A stretch of DNA of 64,000 nt from Streptosporangium carneum (GTDB lineage Bacteria > Actinomycetota > Actinomycetes > Streptosporangiales > Streptosporangiaceae), in the NCBI RefSeq assembly GCF_027922005.1, contig NZ_BSEV01000008.1, forward strand, positions 124,001 to 188,000, in the 5' to 3' direction. Below are positions 43,351 through 52,199 of this stretch, piece after piece. Position 1 is the stretch's first letter, and each line of letters opens with the position of its first letter. The notes below the pieces were generated by a model. It ran no database searches. It was given only the letters and a program-made list of their open reading frames with translations, and was not told the origin of the DNA. The position numbers and the translations under genes are program-made.

Positions 43351-44556
43351 TCAGGTGCTGATGCCGGCCGAGCGCAGGCGTCGGCTCACCGCGTCCCAGG
43401 TGGGTTCGACCGCCTCGGGACCGTGCGAACCGACCGCGAGGTCCTTGAAGCCGCTGGAGGTCGAGATGCAGACCACCGGCCCGTCGACGACGCCGTGGCG
43501 TCGCAGTCCCGCCAGACCCGCGGCGCCGGACAACTCCGTCCACATCCCCTGACGGGACAACTCGGCCTGGGCCGCGGCCATCTCCTCGTCGCTCACCAGC
43601 AGGGCCTCGCCGCCGCTCTCCCTGATCGCCACGAGGCCGCGATGGCCGCCGACGGCGCAGGCGATCCCGTACGCGGAGGTGGGGCCGACAGGGACGACCG
43701 CGGCCGGCAGTCCCTGCCGGACGGCGGCGGCGAGCGGGCCTCCGGCGGCGGGCTCGCAGGCGTACATCCGCGGGACGCGCTGTGCGAGGCCGAGGCGCCG
43801 CAGCTCGGCGAAGCCCTTCCAGACGCCGAACAGCAGTTCGCCGTAGCCGACGGGCATGAACACGGCCGCCGGGACGCCGATGTCGGTGAAGATCTCGTAG
43901 GCGATGGTCTTGTAGCCCTCGGGGCCGAAGGCGTGCCCGGTGTGCGTGACCGTGAGGTTGCTGACGGGGTGGTAGCCCAGCCGGTCGACGATCTGCCGCA
44001 TCAGGGGCCAGCGCGACTCCCACGGCACCGGCAGCACCACCGCGCCGTAGGCGTTCACGAACGACCGGACGGCCGGGGGCGCGCCCGCCGAGGCCAGGAC
44101 GACGCAGCGCAGGCCCGCCCGGGCGGCGAAGGCCGCCGCGGACGCGCCGTGGTTGCCGGAGGAGGCCACCACCACTCCTTCGGCCTCCACGCCCACCGCG
44201 GCGCTGACGGCGCAGCGGTTCAGCCGGTCCTTGTGGCTCCAGGTGGGGTTGCGGGACTCGTCCTTGAGGTAGACCCCGTCGCCGATCTCGACGAGCGGGG
44301 TGCCGCCCTCGCCCAGGGTGGGGACGGCCAGCGGCGGCAGCAGGGACGCCCACCGGTCGAGGCCGGCCTTTCGCGTCCGGCCCCGGCTGAACAGGTCGTC
44401 CGGCGTCCTGTCGTAGGCGTAGTCGACCTCGACGGGGTAGGCGAGCTCGGCTGTGCTGGTGCGCGGGCATCCGCTGGTCAGCGGCGGCCACAGCGGGTAC
44501 GTGACGGACGGGTCTCCCAGGGAGCGCTGACCGGTCGCGAGCGAGTCTCCTGTCAT
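43351..44556 (-). CDS. PLP-dependent threonine synthase-like enzyme
   Basis: This fold-type II PLP enzyme of 401 residues binds the cofactor through Lys109 in NPTWSHKDR. SSGNHGASAAA is the phosphate-facing loop and LGEGGTPLVE the start of the core. It looks like threonine synthase, but primary threonine synthase normally lies next to hom and thrB. The lone location and the N-terminal Cys/Thr-rich start (PLTSGCPRTSTAE) suggest a paralogue such as a diaminopropionate- or cysteate-type synthase or a degradative enzyme. ATG preferred with GGGGA upstream. Confidence 0.88.
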   Translation of the reverse strand: MTGDSLATGQRSLGDPSVTYPLWPPLTSGCPRTSTAELAYPVEVDYAYDRTPDDLFSRGRTRKAGLDRWASLLPPLAVPTLGEGGTPLVEIGDGVYLKDESRNPTWSHKDRLNRCAVSAAVGVEAEGVVVASSGNHGASAAAFAARAGLRCVVLASAGAPPAVRSFVNAYGAVVLPVPWESRWPLMRQIVDRLGYHPVSNLTVTHTGHAFGPEGYKTIAYEIFTDIGVPAAVFMPVGYGELLFGVWKGFAELRRLGLAQRVPRMYACEPAAGGPLAAAVRQGLPAAVVPVGPTSAYGIACAVGGHRGLVAIRESGGEALLVSDEEMAAAQAELSRQGMWTELSGAAGLAGLRRHGVVDGPVVCISTSSGFKDLAVGSHGPEAVEPTWDAVSRRLRSAGIST

Positions 44557-44659
44557 GATCCCCAACCATAGGCCGCCCGCCCGGCCCGGACGAGCCCGTC
44601 AAGACCGCCGGGTCAAGGCCGCCGGGGCCGGAACCGTGTGACGGGCCGTACGTCACGGT

Positions 44660-45223
44660 GAGGGCGGCGTCGTGCGGGCTCGTCTCCGGCGGCTGGGGGC
44701 ACGAGCAGGCCGCCGCCAACCCGCTGATCGTCGCCCACGTCCGGCGGATCGCGCGGGAGAGCCGGCGGATCGCGTCGGTGTGCACGGGTGCGAGCATCCT
44801 CGCCGCCGCGGGACTGCTGGACGGCCGGCGCGTCACCACCCACTGGCGGTGGGCCGGCAAACTCGCCGCCCGCCACCCCTCGGTCACCGTCGACCCCCGC
44901 CCCATCTACATCCGGGACGGGAATCTGACCACCTCGGCGACGACCTGTCCACCACCGCCCTCGCGGCGCGGGCGGGGATCAGCGTCCGGCACCTGACCCG
45001 GCTGTTCCTGACCCACCTGGGACAGTCTCCCGGCCACTTCGTACGGCACGCCCGCCTCGAGGCCGCCGCCCACCTCCTGGCCGGCACCTCACTGCCGATG
45101 CCCAGCGTGGCGGCCCGCTGCGGCTTCGGCTCCGCCGAGACCCTGCGCCAGGCGTTCACCGGGAGGTACGGCATCGCGCCCTCCCGCTACCGCAACGCCC
45201 ACACCCGCAGCCACGCCGGCTGA
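44660..45223 (+). pseudogene. GlxA/AraC-type regulator, frameshifted with internal deletion
   Basis: The first half (ending near 44940) reads like the DJ-1/PfpI domain of GlxA regulators: NPLIVAHVRRIARE, SVCTGASILAAAGLLDGRRV, THWRWAGKLA, PIYIRDGNLTTSA. The AraC HTH is in another frame: LSTTALAARAGISVRHLTRLF to GIAPSRYRN. Between TTSA and DLSTTAL about 100 residues of the usual protein are gone and the frame changes. The N-terminal strand with the domain start is also missing. It cannot give a working regulator as one chain. An intact relative is at 58.4 kb. Confidence 0.85.
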
Positions 45224-45329
45224 CGGAGGCGGGCACGGCGGGGCCGCGACCGGGCGGCGTGCCCGCCGACCGGCCGTGGCCGACACCGCCCGCGACCGAC
45301 CGCGACCGGCCGCGTTCGCGGCGCTCGTG

Positions 45330-45911
45330 TCAGGCGGACCAGTGGGGGTCCCGGCCGAGGAGACCGAGGACGCGGTGCTGGAGCGGGGCGTCGTCGGGAA
45401 CCTCGACCTCCGGACCGAAGACGACGATGCCGGGTCCGAAGGCTCCGGGGACGCGCATCTCGTCGGGAATCCGCTGGACGTCGGGCCACATCGCCTCGAG
45501 CTCGGCCGGGTCGATCGTGTCGTCCTGACCGGTGGCGCGGGCGAGGTCCCAGCCGTGCAGCACCATGTCGGCGCTGACCACCTGGTCGACGTGCAGCTCG
45601 ACGGACAGGCGCCCCGCCGGGGTGTCGACCTGGCGCGCGGCGGTGGCCGGGTCGGCGAGCAGGGCCTCGACGTCGGCACGCGCCGCGGCGAAGGCGGCGA
45701 GCGGGTCCTCCTCGACGACGGGCGCGGGGCTGAGCGACCCGCCGAGCGGACGGAGCATCGCGGCGTGCATGTCGACGATGTGACCGACGACGTCCCTGGC
45801 GGTCCACCCCTCGCACGGGGACGGGCTGGACCACTGGCCGGGCCTGACGGCGGTGACCTTGGCCGCGAAGATGTCCGCACGAATTCGATAGCGGGCGGCG
45901 ACATCGCTCAT
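45330..45911 (-). CDS. TIGR03086-type metal-binding protein (mycothiol maleylpyruvate isomerase-like)
   Basis: This protein of 193 residues belongs to the DinB/MDMPI superfamily: the SSPSPCEGWTARDVVGHIVDMHAAML block with the first histidine, SADMVLHGWDLARATGQD with the second, and the VFGPEVEVPDDAPLQHRVLGLLGRDPHW ending typical of TIGR03086. Members bind Zn or Ni by three His and may use mycothiol. GGAGC precedes the ATG. It stands alone. Confidence 0.9.
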   Translation of the reverse strand: MSDVAARYRIRADIFAAKVTAVRPGQWSSPSPCEGWTARDVVGHIVDMHAAMLRPLGGSLSPAPVVEEDPLAAFAAARADVEALLADPATAARQVDTPAGRLSVELHVDQVVSADMVLHGWDLARATGQDDTIDPAELEAMWPDVQRIPDEMRVPGAFGPGIVVFGPEVEVPDDAPLQHRVLGLLGRDPHWSA

Positions 45912-46005
45912 GAGCGCTCCTTTTTCGCGTCGGCTTCGCCCAGGACGGTACGACATGCCTACGACAGGACCGGCCCTTCCTCCTCGCGCTCCGGATCCGT
46001 CGCCG

Positions 46006-47322
46006 TCAGGGGACGAGCCGCACCTCGGGGTGGCGTCTGGAGGGGCCGTCGAACAGGCGGGTGGGCCGTCCCCTCAGGTGCCGGTCGAAGAACGCGGTGA
46101 CGTACGCCCGTTGGGCGGAGATCGAACGCGTGGGATCGATCGTTCCGACGAACTCGGCGGCGAGCGGGCTCTTCAGCTCTCCGGTGAGCTGGGGAAGCAG
46201 CGCCTGCAGGTCGGTGAACGAGCCGTGCCTGGCTCCGATGAGACGCAGTTCGCGTTTCCAGCCGGTCGACGCGTCCCAGAAGGACTTCCAGGTGGGTTCG
46301 GTCCTGCGGGTGTGCGACTCCGACGCCATCTGCAGGAACGGCTTGGCGACCCCGGTCCGGGCGACCGGCCCGACGTACCCTCCGTCGAGGTTGACCCCGG
46401 CGTCGACGCGGGAGTCGTCGTGGAGGAGCTGCGCGGCCACGGAACCTCCCATGGACTGGCCGAGCATCCCCACCCGGGTCAGGTCCGCCGATCCGGGCAG
46501 TCCGGCAGGCAGCGGGGTGGACTCCGCGTCGGGGTTGCGTCCACGGCTGAGCCCCGCGAGCTGGTCGAGGACGAACCTCATGTCCGCCAGGCGCGCCTTC
46601 GAGTGCTTGTCGAGCAGCCGGGCGACGACGTCCTCGGTCAGTTTCTTCGGCAACGGGACGGCGCGCTCGACGCGGCCGCCGGGGAACTCGACCTGGTCCG
46701 CCTCGTAGGTGTGGTCGACGCTGACCACGAGGTAGCCGCGGCTGGCGAGTTCCTCGACCAGCACGGTGCCGAGCGTGCGCGGACCGCCGTCCCCCGAGGA
46801 GAACACCACGACCGGGAGCCCTCCGGCCCGCCGGTCCACCGGCGCGCCGACCCGGGCGTGCGTCGGCGTGGCCGCCCAGTCCACCGTGCCCGGCTTGACG
46901 CCCATCGGGGGCGCGGAGCGCTTGTCCCAGTCGGCGGCGGCCCGTCGTGACATCTGCGGCGCCAGGGGGAGGTTCGGCGCCTTCTTCGCCGGATACCAGA
47001 GGCTCACCATGAGCTCGCGGTGGGGTTTCGACCTCACCAGGGGGTCCGGGCGGGTCCGGTCCACCAGGTGCAGGGCGACCGTGCCGATCGGGTGGCCTCC
47101 CGTGGGGGCGGGCAGGGACAGGGTGAGGCCCGTGCGGGCCGTGGCGGGCAGTCCGGCGGGCAGTCCGGCGGACGCCGCGACGGGCACGACCGCGGGATAC
47201 GGGGCCTCGGCGGTGACGACGGCAGCGGTGGCGAGGGTGACGGCGACGACGGTGGCGGCGGTCGCCGGCCCTGCCGTGGTCCGCCGGCGGCGGAAACGAG
47301 AATCAGGTGTCGCGGTGCGCAT
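46006..47322 (-). CDS. secreted PAF-acetylhydrolase-like esterase
   Basis: This exported alpha/beta hydrolase of 438 residues has an N-terminal signal (TTAGPATAATVVAVTLATAA), then the PAF-AH pattern: LMVSLWYPAKK, the loop VVVFSSGDGG, nucleophile GQSMGG, and a late histidine in ARHGSFTD. Such enzymes cut short acyl groups from phospholipids or break down polyesters; the Streptomyces cutinase group is shorter. GAGGAGA precedes the ATG. Confidence 0.88.
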   Translation of the reverse strand: MRTATPDSRFRRRRTTAGPATAATVVAVTLATAAVVTAEAPYPAVVPVAASAGLPAGLPATARTGLTLSLPAPTGGHPIGTVALHLVDRTRPDPLVRSKPHRELMVSLWYPAKKAPNLPLAPQMSRRAAADWDKRSAPPMGVKPGTVDWAATPTHARVGAPVDRRAGGLPVVVFSSGDGGPRTLGTVLVEELASRGYLVVSVDHTYEADQVEFPGGRVERAVPLPKKLTEDVVARLLDKHSKARLADMRFVLDQLAGLSRGRNPDAESTPLPAGLPGSADLTRVGMLGQSMGGSVAAQLLHDDSRVDAGVNLDGGYVGPVARTGVAKPFLQMASESHTRRTEPTWKSFWDASTGWKRELRLIGARHGSFTDLQALLPQLTGELKSPLAAEFVGTIDPTRSISAQRAYVTAFFDRHLRGRPTRLFDGPSRRHPEVRLVP

Positions 47323-47500
47323 GCGGCGTCTCCTCACGGGTGGTCTGTGCACACCTGAGAAGCCTTTCAGCGCCTCCAGGCTCCGACCAGCGGATGAGGG
47401 ACGATTCGACGGTCAGCCGACGGGCTGACAGGAGGCGGACCGTCATCCGGCGGGATTACCCGGCCCCGCGCCCGGGGTATGGCTCTCAGCCCGACAACGT

Positions 47501-47619
47501 CCGGCCCGAGAATCCGTCCGGCCCGAGAATCCGTCCGGCCCGAGAATCCGTCCGGCCCGAGAATCCGTCCGGCCCGAGAATCCGTCCGGCCCGAGAATCC
47601 GTCCGGCTCAAGAAGCCGT
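47501..47619. repeat. 17-bp tandem repeat, six perfect copies plus one degenerate
   Basis: CCGGCCCGAGAATCCGT repeats exactly six times (47501-47602) and a seventh copy has four changes. It lies between the start of the PAF-AH-like gene and the end of the PAS gene. The unit is not a multiple of three and each frame is open by chance, so it is not coding. It would vary in copy number by slippage. Confidence 0.95.
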
Positions 47620-47705
47620 CCGGGGCGGGTCTCGGAGGCGGGCGGGGCTGACGGCGAGGTCGCCGACGTCGCCGACGCCCATGGGCGGAGCCGGCCTGCC
47701 CCGGT

Positions 47706-49073
47706 TCAGGAGGCGTCGAGGAAGTCGGTGGCCTCGGCTCGGATCCTGGCCACCTGCGCCCCCAGCGCCTCGACGTCGAACGACACCGCCGAGGACTCGA
47801 ACTCCCAGCCGAGCGCGCGCAGCATGTCCATGCCGTCCCAGCTCGCGGCGAACTCCTCGTCGATCGGCCGCACCAGGTCGCCGAGCACGTTCTCCGCCCC
47901 ATGGCGGAGCACGAGGACCCGCCACTGCCCGAGGAAGCGCCGGAACGCCGTCAGCCGCTCGCCCGCCTCGGCGACCCCGGCGACGATCTCACGCAGCGCC
48001 TGGTTCACCTGCTGCGCCCTGGCCGACATCTCCAGCACGTTCTCGTGCACGGCGTCGCAGAGCAGGGGCACCTCAACCAGCGAGGTCGGCGGCGCGACGC
48101 CGTCCACGACCTCGGCGGCGAACGCGGCGACCATGTCGTTGTGCAGGCTCGCCAGCGCGATCCGGAAGCGCAGGTCCGTGACGTCCGAGCGCAGCGCGGC
48201 GAGCTTGGGCACCAGCTGTTCCAGCGCGACCACCGCGGCGCGCGTCGGTGTGGCCATCACCCGGGCGACGTTGCGCAGCACCGGAGCGGTGTCGGCGACC
48301 ATCTCGGAGGCGGCCTGGGCGGCGACGACCGCGTGGTCGAGCCGCCGTGCGACGTCGAGCACCCGGGCAGACGACCGCACGAGCCGGTCGCTGAACGCCC
48401 GATAACCCTCCAGCCGCCTCACCAGGTCGGCCAGCAGGGCCTCCAACGCCTCCGTGCCGGCCAGCACCCCCGCGATCGGCCCCTGCGCCCACGGGCGGGC
48501 GTAGGTCGCGGAGGCCAGCCTGCCGCGCGCCGCGACCTCGGCGGCCAGCGCCTCGGTCAGGAAGTCGTCGTGTGAGCCGAACCCGAGTTCGCCCAGCAGC
48601 TGTTCGAGCTGCTCCATGCCGGCCAGCGCGGCTTCGCGCCGGTTCATCCCGCCGTACTCGACCGCCTCGCGTTCGACGTCGGCCACGTACCGGTACGCCT
48701 GCCTGACCGCCTCGAACAGCCGGCTTCGCGGAGCCATCCGGACCGAGAGAAAGCCTTCCGCCAGGGGCGTCATGGTGGCGAAGACCCAGTAGTCGCTGCC
48801 GTCCTTGGCCAGGTTCCGCACGTAGGCGCCCGCCGGGCGTCCGGTGAGCAGGCGGTCCCACATCAGCCGGAAGACCCCGGCGGGCATGTCGGGGTGGCGC
48901 ACGACGTTGTGCGGGGCGCCGGTGAGCTCGTCGACGGAGAACCGGGAGGTCCGGACGAAGACCGAGTTGCCGCTGCGGATCAGCCCATGCCTGTCGGTCG
49001 TCGAGAAGAAGAGCTCCTCCGAGCCGATGGCCTGTTCCACGCCCTCGGACAGACTCAACTCGCCGAGGCTCAT
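47706..49073 (-). CDS. PAS-domain protein with long helical C-terminus
   Basis: This cytoplasmic protein of 455 residues has an N-terminal Aer-like PAS domain (DRHGLIRSGNSVFVRTSRFS, then NVVRHPDMPAGVFRLMWDRLL, then NLAKDGSDYWVFATMTPL). In Aer this fold binds FAD and reads redox state. From about 130 to the end are long helices with little sequence complexity. No HAMP, chemotaxis signalling, kinase or cyclase domain is visible. GGGAGG precedes the ATG. Function unknown; it may pass a redox or light signal by protein contact. Confidence 0.82.
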   Translation of the reverse strand: MSLGELSLSEGVEQAIGSEELFFSTTDRHGLIRSGNSVFVRTSRFSVDELTGAPHNVVRHPDMPAGVFRLMWDRLLTGRPAGAYVRNLAKDGSDYWVFATMTPLAEGFLSVRMAPRSRLFEAVRQAYRYVADVEREAVEYGGMNRREAALAGMEQLEQLLGELGFGSHDDFLTEALAAEVAARGRLASATYARPWAQGPIAGVLAGTEALEALLADLVRRLEGYRAFSDRLVRSSARVLDVARRLDHAVVAAQAASEMVADTAPVLRNVARVMATPTRAAVVALEQLVPKLAALRSDVTDLRFRIALASLHNDMVAAFAAEVVDGVAPPTSLVEVPLLCDAVHENVLEMSARAQQVNQALREIVAGVAEAGERLTAFRRFLGQWRVLVLRHGAENVLGDLVRPIDEEFAASWDGMDMLRALGWEFESSAVSFDVEALGAQVARIRAEATDFLDAS

Positions 49074-49218
49074 CGCCCACCTCCCGATCGGCCGAGAGGG
49101 TACCCGGCGGGCGCTGTGGGCCCTGACGTGACTGGCTGCGGTGAAAGCGTAGATCATCCGTAAGGTCACGAACAACACGGAGCCGAGGCGTCGTACGGCA
49201 GGTCACCGGGCCCGCCGG

Positions 49219-50733
49219 TCACGCCCGGTCAGGCCGTCGCGGTCGTCGTGGCGCCGCCTTGAGGGCGGCGGGTCCCTCGCGAACGGGCTCCCGGCGGAGG
49301 GAGGCGGCAGACCCGCCGCCGCGGCTCTCGAAGCAGCGGGCGAGGAGCCGCAGCCCGTCGGCGACCTGTTCCGCGCGGACGGCGCCGTACCCGATCACCA
49401 GTCCTGAAGGCGTCGCGTCGTCGGCGCGGTAGGCCGCCAGGCTCTCCACGGCGACGCCCAGCTCGCGCGCCCTGTCCAGGTCGACGGACACGTCCGGTCT
49501 GAACAGGGCGCACAGGTGCAGACCGGCGACCGACGGCACCGGGTCGAGCCAGTCGGCGAGGTCGTCGCGCAGCGTCGTGAGGACGCGTTCGCGGCGGGCG
49601 GCGTACACCCGGGTCGCCCTGCGGACGTGTCGCGACAGCTCGCCGGAGTCGATGAAGCGGGCGAGCGCCGCCTGGGCGACGTGGTCGCCGTGCCAGTCGG
49701 TGAGCCGCCTGGCCGCGCGCAGCGCCGGCTGCAGCGAGGCGGGGGCGACCAGGAAGCCGAGCCGCAGCATCGGCAGCAGCGTCTTGGAGAACGTGCCGAC
49801 GTAGACGACACGGCCGTCGCGGTCGAGGCTCTGCAGGGGTTCGAGAGGACGGTCGCAGAAGCGGAACTCGCTGTCGTAGTCGTCTTCGACGATCACCGCG
49901 CCGCGGCGCGAGGCCCATTCGAGCAGCGCGGCCCGCCGGGTCGGCGACATCGGCGTGCCCAGCGGGAACTGGTGCGACGGCGTGACGTACACCAGCCGGG
50001 CGGCGTCCGGGAGCGCGCTCACGTCGAGCCCCTCCTCGTCGACGGGCACCCCCGCGACCCGGGCTCCGAAGGAGCCGAACAGCGCTCGCGCCGGTGGATA
50101 ACCGGGTTCCTCGACGGCCACGCAGTCACCGGGTTCGATCAGGATCCGGCCGACGAGGTCGAGGGCCTGCTGGGCGCCCTGGGTGACGAGCACGTCCTCG
50201 GCGCGCGCGCGGACCGAACGGGAGATCCCGACGTGCCGGGCGACGGCCTCGCGCAGGCCCTCGTGCCCGGCGGAGTCTCCGTAACCGGCTGACCCGACCG
50301 TCGAGGCGCGCAGCTCTCCGGCGACGAGCCGACGCCACGTGGCGAGCGGGAACAGCTCTCCGTCGGGCCTGCCGATCCGGAAGTCGTGGACGGGCGGCGT
50401 CCCGGCGGGCAGGCCGGGGGCGACGGAGTCCCAGAACGGCCGGGGACGCACGTCGTGGCCCGGCGGCGCGGTCCGGGGACCGGCGCGGGCGACCGGTGGG
50501 GCCCCCACGAAAGTGCCGGCCCCGACACGGGCGACGAGGAAGCCCTCGGCCGTCAGGCGCTCGTAGGCGACGCAGACCGTGTTGCGGGCCACGTCGAGCC
50601 TGCGGGCGAGCTCTCTGGTGGACGGCAGGCGCTCTCCTGGGCGGAGCCTGCCGTCCAGGATCGCGTCGCGCAGCTGCCGGTGGATGCGGAAGGCGAGGTC
50701 TCCCGGGCCTCCCAGGCTGACGTGCAGGTCCAC
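49219..50733 (-). CDS. MocR/PdxR-type GntR regulator with aminotransferase domain
   Basis: This protein of 504 residues has a GntR winged helix (AFRIHRQLRDAILDGRLRPGERLPSTRELARRLDVARNTV) joined to a fold-type I aminotransferase domain. TPSHQFPLGTPMS and YVGTFSKTLLPMLRLGFL hold the PLP lysine (FSK-T). PdxR members control vitamin B6 genes and others respond to GABA or taurine. No pdxST or aminotransferase target lies beside it. The GTG start has TAGTGT 6 nt upstream and no ribosome site, so it is probably leaderless. Confidence 0.93.
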   Translation of the reverse strand: MDLHVSLGGPGDLAFRIHRQLRDAILDGRLRPGERLPSTRELARRLDVARNTVCVAYERLTAEGFLVARVGAGTFVGAPPVARAGPRTAPPGHDVRPRPFWDSVAPGLPAGTPPVHDFRIGRPDGELFPLATWRRLVAGELRASTVGSAGYGDSAGHEGLREAVARHVGISRSVRARAEDVLVTQGAQQALDLVGRILIEPGDCVAVEEPGYPPARALFGSFGARVAGVPVDEEGLDVSALPDAARLVYVTPSHQFPLGTPMSPTRRAALLEWASRRGAVIVEDDYDSEFRFCDRPLEPLQSLDRDGRVVYVGTFSKTLLPMLRLGFLVAPASLQPALRAARRLTDWHGDHVAQAALARFIDSGELSRHVRRATRVYAARRERVLTTLRDDLADWLDPVPSVAGLHLCALFRPDVSVDLDRARELGVAVESLAAYRADDATPSGLVIGYGAVRAEQVADGLRLLARCFESRGGGSAASLRREPVREGPAALKAAPRRPRRPDRA

Positions 50734-50768
50734 GCCCCGACACTACAAGCGCGGCCGTACCGTATATC

Positions 50769-50827
50769 CCGCGTCATCTCCCCGCGTCTCCCCGCACTTC
50801 CCGCGTCATCTCCCCCGCGTCATCTCC
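50769..50827. repeat. imperfect tandem repeat of CCGCGTCATCTCC
   Basis: Three exact copies of this 13-mer, at 50769, 50801 and 50815, are mixed with shortened copies (CCGCGTCTCC, CCGCACTTCC). They lie just upstream of the MocR promoter and downstream of the NHL protein gene. This looks like a simple-sequence array. Confidence 0.8.
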
Positions 50828-50858
50828 CCGCGTCGACCGACCGCACGGGCGGGAGCGC

Positions 50859-52016
50859 TCATCGCGGAGCCCAGCGCCACAGGGGTGGGCCGTTGAGCGC
50901 AGCGACGTAGAGTTCGCCTCCCGGACCGACCGCGAGTTGGTGGGGATCGGCCGTCTGGTCGCTCAGGGCCCAGCGCCGTGCCACCGATCCGTCCGCCGTG
51001 AGAGCGACGACGTAGCCTCTGCGCTGCCCGCCGTCCTCGTCGAGGGAGTCTCCGCCGTCGAGCACGTGGAGCACGTCGCCCGGCCCCACCGCGACGTCGT
51101 AGGGCCTGCCGATCTCCGCCGAGGAGTGGGTCGCCAGATGCCTGCCGTCGGCGGAGAAGACCTGGACGCGCGCGTTGCGCCGGTCCGCGACCACGACGTC
51201 GCCGTTGCCGCGCAGCGCGATCCCGTGGGGGATGTGGAACTCGCCGTCGCCGTCGCCGAGCGCGCCCCACGATCTGATGATCTTCCCGGCGGCGTCGAAG
51301 GCTCCCACCCGGGAGTTGCGGTAGCCGTCCGACACGTAGACCCGTCCCGTCGGGGAGAACACGGCGTCGGTCGGCCGGGCGAAGATGTAGGGGTCGCCGG
51401 TGCAGGGCAGGTTGGTCAGCTCGTTCCTGACGGCGAGACAGGTGTCCAGCCCGGCGCCGTAGTCGTGCCCGATCCTCCGCTCGAGCCGCCCGTCGGGAGC
51501 GAACACCGTGACGTGGTTGGTCATCACGTCCGTGGTCCACACCCGGCCCCGTTCGTCGACCGAGACGCCGTGCGGCGACTTGAACATCCCCGCTCCCCAG
51601 GAGCGTCTGAACCCGCCGGTGGCCGCGTCGAGCACGACGACCGGGTCCACGCCCATCACCTGGTCTCCGGCGAACGCCCTGCCTCCGCGGTGCAGCAGCA
51701 GCACCTCGCCCGAGCCGGTCACCGCCACCCCTGACCCGATCCTGGCCTCCGCGGGGAGCCGCCCCCACGGGGACAGCGTCATGCCCCTCGCGGCCCTGCG
51801 GTCGACGTCCTCCGAGACCACGGCGGCGGAGGGCGGATCGCCCCGCAGCGCCAGTCCGGCCATTCCCACGGCCACGACCGGGACGCCCGCCAGCAGCGAA
51901 CGCCGCGTGATCCCGGCCCCGCGTGACCGCGACGCCCCGTCCCGCCGGGCCGCCTCGTCGAGGCGTTCCTCTCCGGCGCCCTCGGCGTCGTGGTCGTTCC
52001 GGGACAGCTTCCCCAT
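50859..52016 (-). CDS. Tat-exported NHL/six-bladed propeller protein
   Basis: This protein of 385 residues has a charged start, a twin-arginine signal (GITRRSLLAGVPVVAVGMAGLA at about 35-56), then NHL-like blades, each of the type FKSPHGVSVDERGRVWTTD, FSPTGRVYVSDGYRNSRV, HIPHGIALRGNGDVVVADRRN and PYDVAVGPGDVLHVLDGG. This resembles peptidyl-alpha-hydroxyglycine lyase propellers and Vgb-type proteins. The enzyme's metal residues cannot be assigned by eye. It follows a GH39-like gene on the same strand but with a terminator between them. Confidence 0.87.
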   Translation of the reverse strand: MGKLSRNDHDAEGAGEERLDEAARRDGASRSRGAGITRRSLLAGVPVVAVGMAGLALRGDPPSAAVVSEDVDRRAARGMTLSPWGRLPAEARIGSGVAVTGSGEVLLLHRGGRAFAGDQVMGVDPVVVLDAATGGFRRSWGAGMFKSPHGVSVDERGRVWTTDVMTNHVTVFAPDGRLERRIGHDYGAGLDTCLAVRNELTNLPCTGDPYIFARPTDAVFSPTGRVYVSDGYRNSRVGAFDAAGKIIRSWGALGDGDGEFHIPHGIALRGNGDVVVADRRNARVQVFSADGRHLATHSSAEIGRPYDVAVGPGDVLHVLDGGDSLDEDGGQRRGYVVALTADGSVARRWALSDQTADPHQLAVGPGGELYVAALNGPPLWRWAPR

Positions 52017-52143
52017 CGCCTGGATCTCACTTCGGGTAGGACCGACGTCTCACACGGAGCCGCACGTTCCCGACGGCCGACGGCGCGCGGGCCCGGTCAC
52101 GTGTGCGTCCAGTGTCGGTCCTGACCTCCGGGGCCGCCATCCG

Positions 52144-52175
52144 GGACTTCCCCGATCATTCGATCAGGGAAGTCC
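52144..52175 (-). terminator. terminator of the GH39-like gene
   Basis: GGACTTCCC pairs with GGGAAGTCC, then after one C/A mismatch GATC pairs with GATC around ATTC. It lies 25 bp past the stop of the glycoside hydrolase gene and upstream of the NHL gene, and separates their transcripts. Confidence 0.7.
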
Positions 52176-52199
52176 TGAGGCGTGCCCCCCGCCGGAAGG

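Noticed and set aside
45224-45329. Repeated CGACCG motifs as a possible regulatory array
   Set aside because: Irregular spacing and simple composition; nothing separates it from GC-rich background.
47479-48405. Repeat protein encoded through the 17-bp array
   Set aside because: The unit is not a multiple of three and the frame then runs backwards through the PAS gene.
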